From Takakia lepidozioides (Eukaryota; Streptophyta; Takakiopsida; Takakiales; Takakiaceae), in NCBI GenBank assembly GCA_030704615.1, contig CM060731.1, forward strand, positions 806,001 through 870,000: a stretch of DNA of 64,000 nt, in the 5' to 3' direction. Made by a program: the position numbers and the translations under genes. The notes under the pieces are model-generated. The model did no database searches. It had not been told where the DNA came from and saw only the letters and a program-made list of their open reading frames with translations. Below, piece after piece: positions 58,771 to 64,000 of the stretch (its first letter is position 1; the number at the start of each line of letters is the position of its first letter).

Positions 58771-58774
58771 CCCC

Positions 58775-59470
58775 TATGCACCACACATTAGCGAGGAATT
58801 GAAAGCATGGGTCATGGAGTGTCTGTGCCGAGGCCTGTCAGTCGCCCAAATCATGATGGAACATAAAGAGCACGTCATGAACAACACCGGGTTGGAGAAT
58901 GCATGGATATGGGACGATTTTTTGCTGGAGCAAGATGTGCGCAACCTGGCCGAGAAACGGGCGACATGCCAACGATGCGGAGAGTGTCCGCATGTGGAAA
59001 GACCAGAACCCGAAATCGGTCTTCTTCTATATAGAGGAGAAATTGGCGCCAACATTTAAGCACTACGATGGCGACTTAACATTCACAATCGGCATACAGA
59101 CTGAGTGGCAGAAGAAGCGAATGCTTCAATTAGGCCATGTTTGTATCGTTGCATGCGATGCAACCTTCGGGACAAATCACCACAAGGTACTCTTCATCCC
59201 TTTCACAATTTATCCACTTGCAGAAGTAGTGGATGTACGCACACTAGCAGCATCTGACATTCTGCATTTGAACAGTTCCCATTGTACACGTTGATGGTCT
59301 TTGACAAGTGGCTTAACGGTATACTAGTTGCGTACATCATATGCGCGTGAGCGGACAACAGACCTGGTGTCGTGGATGGCAGCCTTGCGGGACTCTCTCC
59401 TCGCAGAAATGCCGGACTGGCAACCCAATGTCGTCATTGTGGACGATGCCGACGCGGGGGATGCTAGAGT
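58775..59470 (+). pseudogene. MULE transposase, second copy, continued
   Basis: Resumes as YAPHISEELKAWVMECL, then EHKEHVMNNTG and FLLEQDVRNLAEKRA. About 17 bases are lost near 58,965, shifting frame; the other frame goes on with SVRMWKDQNPKSVFFY, LTFTIGIQTEW and IVACDATFGTNHHK. A further exon has PLYTLMVFDKWLNGILVAY, which confirms Trp where the first copy has TGA, and ends near IVDDADAG. No SWIM finger or Ulp1 domain was found to the right, so the element is truncated here. Confidence 0.85.
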
Positions 59471-60090
59471 GTGAGCCAAGGAGCCTGTGAGCCCAGGAGC
59501 TTGGCGTGAGCCCAGGACACGTGGCATTATTTTGGGAAAGATGCGGCGTCTATTTCCGTGGAAGATGACCCATTGCTGCAGAAACACGTCTTCATCCATA
59601 TTTACCCTGCAACCCCAAACAGAAACCCCAACCTTTGTCAGCCTTAGGGACCCACCTCAACCCCGACAGTGAACCTCGCCATCCCGCCCTTGTGCATGAT
59701 ACTGTGCATTGACATCATCCATGGGACCATCCATGCATGCAACATTCATCCACAATGCACATCCAATCTGGCTTCATCCATCCAAAAACATTCATCCTCC
59801 ATCCATCCAACCAAATATTGGTGTGATGGCATATGTCAAATGACTGTCTACTGGACTATGCACATATTCATCTCTGTTGAAAAACTTTTATTGAATGCAC
59901 ACGGTTGAATTGGAGAGCAATGTTTAGAAGGAAAACACTTTCAAATTCGCAGGACGCGGGGGAGAGAATGTTTCAATTCAGGGATGTGAATTTCATTGTA
60001 GTCCGTGCTCATTACAACGGATGGTGGGAAGAGAAATGGTGGTGCAACGGAAAACGGAGAGTGTGTCCCCTCATGTTCCATAAATGAATG
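59471..60090. other. Spacer with CATCCA-rich tract
   Basis: Between about 59,715 and 59,820 the words CATCCAT and ATTCATCC recur many times in an imperfect array. No supported coding sequence. Confidence 0.5.
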
Positions 60091-60093
60091 CCC

Positions 60094-62297
60094 TCAAGTA
60101 CATCCGTAGGTGGTGTCAACACTGCTACTGCTACCACCTGAATCTGCTGAACTGCTAGAAGTACTGCTACCACCTGAAACTGCGGCACTATCATCTATGA
60201 AGACCTTTGCGCGGAGGTGCCTGAGCGTCTTCCTGGAACTCCAACGCAAGGGTGGGGGAGAAAGCACAGCTACTTGCACACGAGCAATGCCTTCCGCGTA
60301 GTGGGGAAGGACATAATTAGGAGGTGGGCTCCAGCACAAGTCCCTCAAGTATATGGAAGATAGGGGCCACGGGAGTGCGTTGACATTCCTGCAATCAGGT
60401 AATAATCAAACAACAGAAGGGGGCGCGACAGAGAATATACACAGGGATCAAATAGACAGAAAATGAACTTACTCACATGAAAAGTCATTGTCCATCCTTG
60501 TCGTCTCCGTCGAGGATATCAATTTGTGCAATGACATCCTTCACATTGGAGGTAGACGAGCCCCCTTGCAACTCGGCGAGTAGGCCAGTGAAAATATCTG
60601 CATCTCCTTCCATACCAAACAAGTGCCTGCCACCTGACTTGCAAGCATGGTAAGAAGCGCCTGCAAGAGACAGAATGATGGAATTAGACTTTTAGAATAT
60701 TGAGTAAAGAAGGTGCAGAAGGAAAGAAATCGATGACAAAGGCAAGAAGAGAAACATGTGCCCAGAGTGAGATCTATGATGCGGGCCCCTGGCCGAGAAC
60801 AACTCTCAATGATCGTTTGGATAAAAGCCGGGTTTTTTCACGGGCCCCTCTCCGAGAACAACTCTCAATGATCGTTTGGATAAAAGCCGGGCTTTTTTCA
60901 CGGGCCCCTCTCCAAGGCGTTCCATTTGGCTTTCGCAAACATACGTTGGAGTCCACATAGTTGTAGTGCATGTCATCGACGACAGGATCGAACCTCTCGT
61001 TTATGAAACATCCTCCCCCATGAAGCTCGAATTCCATCACTGTGGTGGGAGTCGACAGTGGATGTACCCTCACGAGACAGACGGCCTCAAATAGACGGGT
61101 CTGCGATGAAGAGGTCAATAATTAGTGAGGAATGTTTCATAGTCCATTTGGGTGGGAGTGCAGACCAATTCCAGATGGAACGGGTTCAGAGTCATTGCTC
61201 ATGCACCGCCATAACTAAGTGCGCTGAAGCACTCAATTCAGGCAGTGCAAACCGCATGACTTCATAGCAGTCAGTGCAGTGGAACGTCAACAGAGAAGGC
61301 ATTAAAAAAAGAGTATTTGAAACGTACCTTCCGCCCTGGGAAATCCCCCTTCGTCAAGTATAGGTTGTTGACACAATTCCAGGTCTTGATAATCTGCATC
61401 CCCGAGGCTTTCAAGTAGCTTGCCAGCTCCCGGCGACATCTCATCGTGACAGATTGTATGATAACAAGAACCCCTGCATCGGAAAGGAAAAACTTGCAAA
61501 AGGAAAACACCCAACTCCAATACCTCTCGTCAAATTTGTTCCATGTTGGGCAGAATATCCGGGACTGGATGCCCGTCCGGAATGTCCACAATAACCATCT
61601 CCGAAGCAAACGGTTTCAGTGCACCATTCACCCAAGATTCCTTCCCCCTCCATGCCTGCAAGCAATATAGCGTGTAAGAAGGGGAAGATGTTTTATAAGC
61701 GAGCTTTTTGATCCGAGTAAAAATAAAACAAAGAAAACAAAACACAAACACATGCATGATAATTGCTTACCGATTGGAGAAAAACACATAGCTTGTCCCA
61801 CGTATTGGAAGGATCACCACTGTAACTTGACTTCCTTGTCTCCATCATGGCCAGGAACCCGTCGTTTACCAGCTCGCACATGCTCAGAAAAATGATTCTA
61901 GATGGGTGCTCCATTGCATCGTAGGGCTCTTTAAGACCCTTCTTCTTTCGGTCAGGCTTTCTGGCTGGGGGTGGGGTCTGCACTGGCCCCGGTTGCACCA
62001 CGGACTCCATCTCATTCTCATTCGGAGTGTTTTTCTGCCCCTTTACCTTCCCTTTCCCCTTGTCCTTTCTAGGCTTGACTGGCGTTTCTGTGCAATAGGC
62101 TCTTTCTCAGCCAATATCCTCAAGTTTCTCTCGTGCAACTCCTTCTCCGTCAGAGGGGCCAAGGCCTCTACATTGTCGTTTTGATTTCGGGTCACAAGCT
62201 CAGACCAAGGGCATCCAGACCGTGGGATATCCATATACCAGCAGCAGTCTCGAAGATGCGAGGTCCCGTAATCCTTCAAAATCCCTACAGTGTACAT
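60094..62297 (-). CDS. Unrecognised multi-exon gene candidate
   Basis: Minus-strand blocks with coding character: 62,297-62,043 (ATG start, DYGTSHLRDCCWYMDIPRS, ending basic), 62,010-~61,775 (HPSRIIFLSMCELVNDGF, then WDKLCVFLQS before a donor-like GTAAGC), ~61,655-61,540 (PFASEMVIVDIPDGHPVPD), ~61,475-61,330 (LVIIQSVTMRCRRELASYL), 61,100-60,950 (VMEFELHGGGCFINERFDPV) and 60,348-60,094 (Ser-rich end). Gaps of 60-250 bases look like introns. I know no family for it. Predicted strands and a helix-loop pattern in blocks 3-4 could fit a nucleotide-binding or methyltransferase-like fold, but nothing diagnostic is visible. Exon joins were not verified. Confidence 0.4.
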
Positions 62298-62749
62298 TGT
62301 CTAAGCGTTGGATGGATCACACCATAGGTCAATAAAGTGCAGGTGTCGACTCAGGTTCTTGCCTGGAATGAGAACGTTCTTGATATACCTACACAATCAA
62401 AACAGAGGGAATATTAGTGAGTGGGGAAAGTGTGAGATAATGGTTTAAGGACCCCTTGACTGTGTGTGCCAGCACACTCAATTTTTGGTCTGTCCACCCA
62501 GGCCCTATTTACAAGCCAGGGCAGGTGTGGTTCAGTACAGGATGGATATTCGTATGTAGAATGAAAACTTGGGAGACACAGAAGTGCCCACCCCTTTACT
62601 GAGTGCGTCAGCGCACACAGTTTTGGGACTGTTTATTCAAAAGAGCACGGCTGCAACGAAATCGAAACTTCGTGAGACAGGAAAGAAAGGTGGAAAAAGA
62701 GTGTCAAGACGAACCTGTATAAAACCCTTTTCATGGCCTGTTCTGATCC

Positions 62750-63700
62750 ATGCTGCTGCTCAAAGTCGTTAGTGCGCGAGATGCCTCCCTCTTTGGCAAA
62801 CTCCCTGAAGAAGCAAGTGCTGAAGCAAACTGCGCATTCTTGACAGACGAAAATTCAGCAGGATTTGGCACATGCGCGGAGGTTCTACATGGAGTCAGAG
62901 GAGAAGAATCTAACCCTCTCGGCACTCGAATCGTATCTCAAAGCTGCGGAGGCCAGGGCCCGCATAAAGTACAAGTCGCAGATGGTAAAGTACGTGGCCA
63001 TAGCTGATCCCGCCCTTGGTGCCGACTTTCTGGTGGAGGTGGGGAAGCACTACTCCCGCGCTCTGAAGCCCACGATGACATTGGAGAAGCTCCATCATCT
63101 AGCCACATCTTGTGTGGATGCAACAGAAAAGGTGATACATTCTTAACCAAATTGTGGTGGCAACAACTCGTTTTTGTGGTGTTTGGCGCTTACGAATATG
63201 TTGGGTGGTTGGACAGACCCGGTTGGCTCCAAATCTGGAATGGTTCCCAAGTACAAGGGACATGTGGAGCTTCCCCAAACCGGACAAACTGTCTGACCCG
63301 ACATTCGACATGTGGATGAACCGCATGACATGGTGGTTTCAGGTACTTCCCCACGCTTCGTTTGGCGCTTCTACTCTTGTAGGGGGTGGATTCATTGTAT
63401 TTTTTCAGGAAAGCGATCTGATGGAGAATCTCCACAGGTGACGACAAATGCGCAAGAGCAGCTGGACACACAAGCACTTCAGTTCAAGATGGAGATTTCT
63501 CCTGCAGCAGAGAGCCTACACGACTATGTGACGAGGTACTTTCTGCTGTACAAAACCGACCTATTCTTTCGGGAGATACCCCATGCCCGCCGGAGCCACG
63601 AGTTCACCAACCAGCCGAAGGCGGACAAAGCAGCAATGCGCCTTCTGTACAGGTACATACGCGATGCCTTCCTTTCAAGTCCTTGCATTTCAGGATGTTA
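62750..63700 (+). CDS. Unrecognised gene candidate, divergent from the previous one
   Basis: Plus-strand blocks: 62,865-63,132 (ARRFYMESEEKNLTLSAL, YLKAAEARARIKYKSQMVKY, KHYSRALKPTMTLEKLHHL), ending at a donor-like GTGATA, then about 63,225-63,340 (DMWSFPKPDKLSDPTFDMW) and 63,410-63,690 (SDGESPQVTTNAQEQLD, AAESLHDYVTRYFLLYKTDL). The blocks are soluble and helical, without a recognised motif. With the minus gene they leave about 450 bases between starts. Either a host gene or a transposon passenger; I cannot tell. Confidence 0.4.
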
Positions 63701-63732
63701 GAGGCCTCATGTGGCGCATAAAAATTGATCCT

Positions 63733-63905
63733 TGGAAAAATGGCGCGGAATTTCCAGTCCAGGGCACCCAAAATGGCTAAGTCCCTAGAGTGGCATGCAC
63801 CGAAAACCGAAATTCGGCGCCATTTTTCCATTTCAAGGCCCAGTCAGTTCTGGGACTTAGCCATTTTCGGGCCGGACCTGGGAAAATGGCGCCGAATTTC
63901 CAGTT
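63733..63905. repeat. Nested direct and inverted repeats (AAAATGGCGC)
   Basis: GGAAAAATGGCGCGGAATTT at 63,734-63,753 recurs reversed at about 63,810-63,830 and forward again near 63,880-63,900. AAAATGGCTAAGTCCC at about 63,769 pairs with GGGACTTAGCCATTTT at about 63,852. The whole can fold into two overlapping hairpins. Confidence 0.75.
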
Positions 63906-64000
63906 TAGGGCTCTTATTTTCCTCCCCTGCACGTCCCACAATTACAGCCTTTTCGTCATTCCATAGCTACATTTTCCTGATCTGGCACCTACAAGAATTG

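Noticed and set aside
51876-58775. 5-bp target duplication of the gypsy element
   Set aside because: The flanks CGCCA and CCCCT do not match, and shifting the LTR edges gives only imperfect ATG-containing matches.

Overview
The window is nuclear DNA of a large, transposon-rich eukaryotic genome of the green-plant lineage. Three things point there: split genes with GT-AG introns, an initiator-Met tRNA primer site in the LTR element, and Ulp1-bearing MULE transposons. A Slo/BK-type potassium channel and a piggyBac relic fit a streptophyte alga (for example a charophyte) better than a flowering plant. The organism is an inference; nothing in the sequence names it.

Layout. 1-2.3 kb: repeat debris, including a piece of an LTR related to one further right. 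2.3-12.4 kb: a large Mutator-like element with degenerate GC-rich inverted ends, a decayed transposase with zinc finger and SWIM finger, a Ulp1-type protease gene, and an opposing gene of unknown function; it is filled with a directional GGTCTG hexamer. 12.4-18.8 kb: a tRNA-derived SINE, a Harbinger-type MITE, a piggyBac transposase relic and simple repeats. 19.9-33.5 kb (minus): a Slo/BK-type calcium-gated K+ channel, readable from S3 to the C-terminus, with an LRR scrap and LINE scraps in its introns. 35.4-35.6 kb (minus): a tiny conserved-looking protein, head-to-head with the next gene. 36.0-49.6 kb (plus): a complete 13-exon condensin subunit CAP-H gene; its fourth intron carries about 6 kb of stacked minus-strand LINEs. 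51.1-59.5 kb: a second decayed copy of the same MULE transposase, split by a 6.9-kb Ty3/gypsy chromovirus in minus orientation. 60-63.7 kb: two unrecognised divergent gene candidates and a nest of inverted repeats.

Only two large host genes are well supported, the K+ channel and CAP-H. They were rebuilt by joining exons at GT-AG sites with matching phase. Nearly everything else is mobile-element sequence in various states of decay. Exon borders are manual readings without transcript data.
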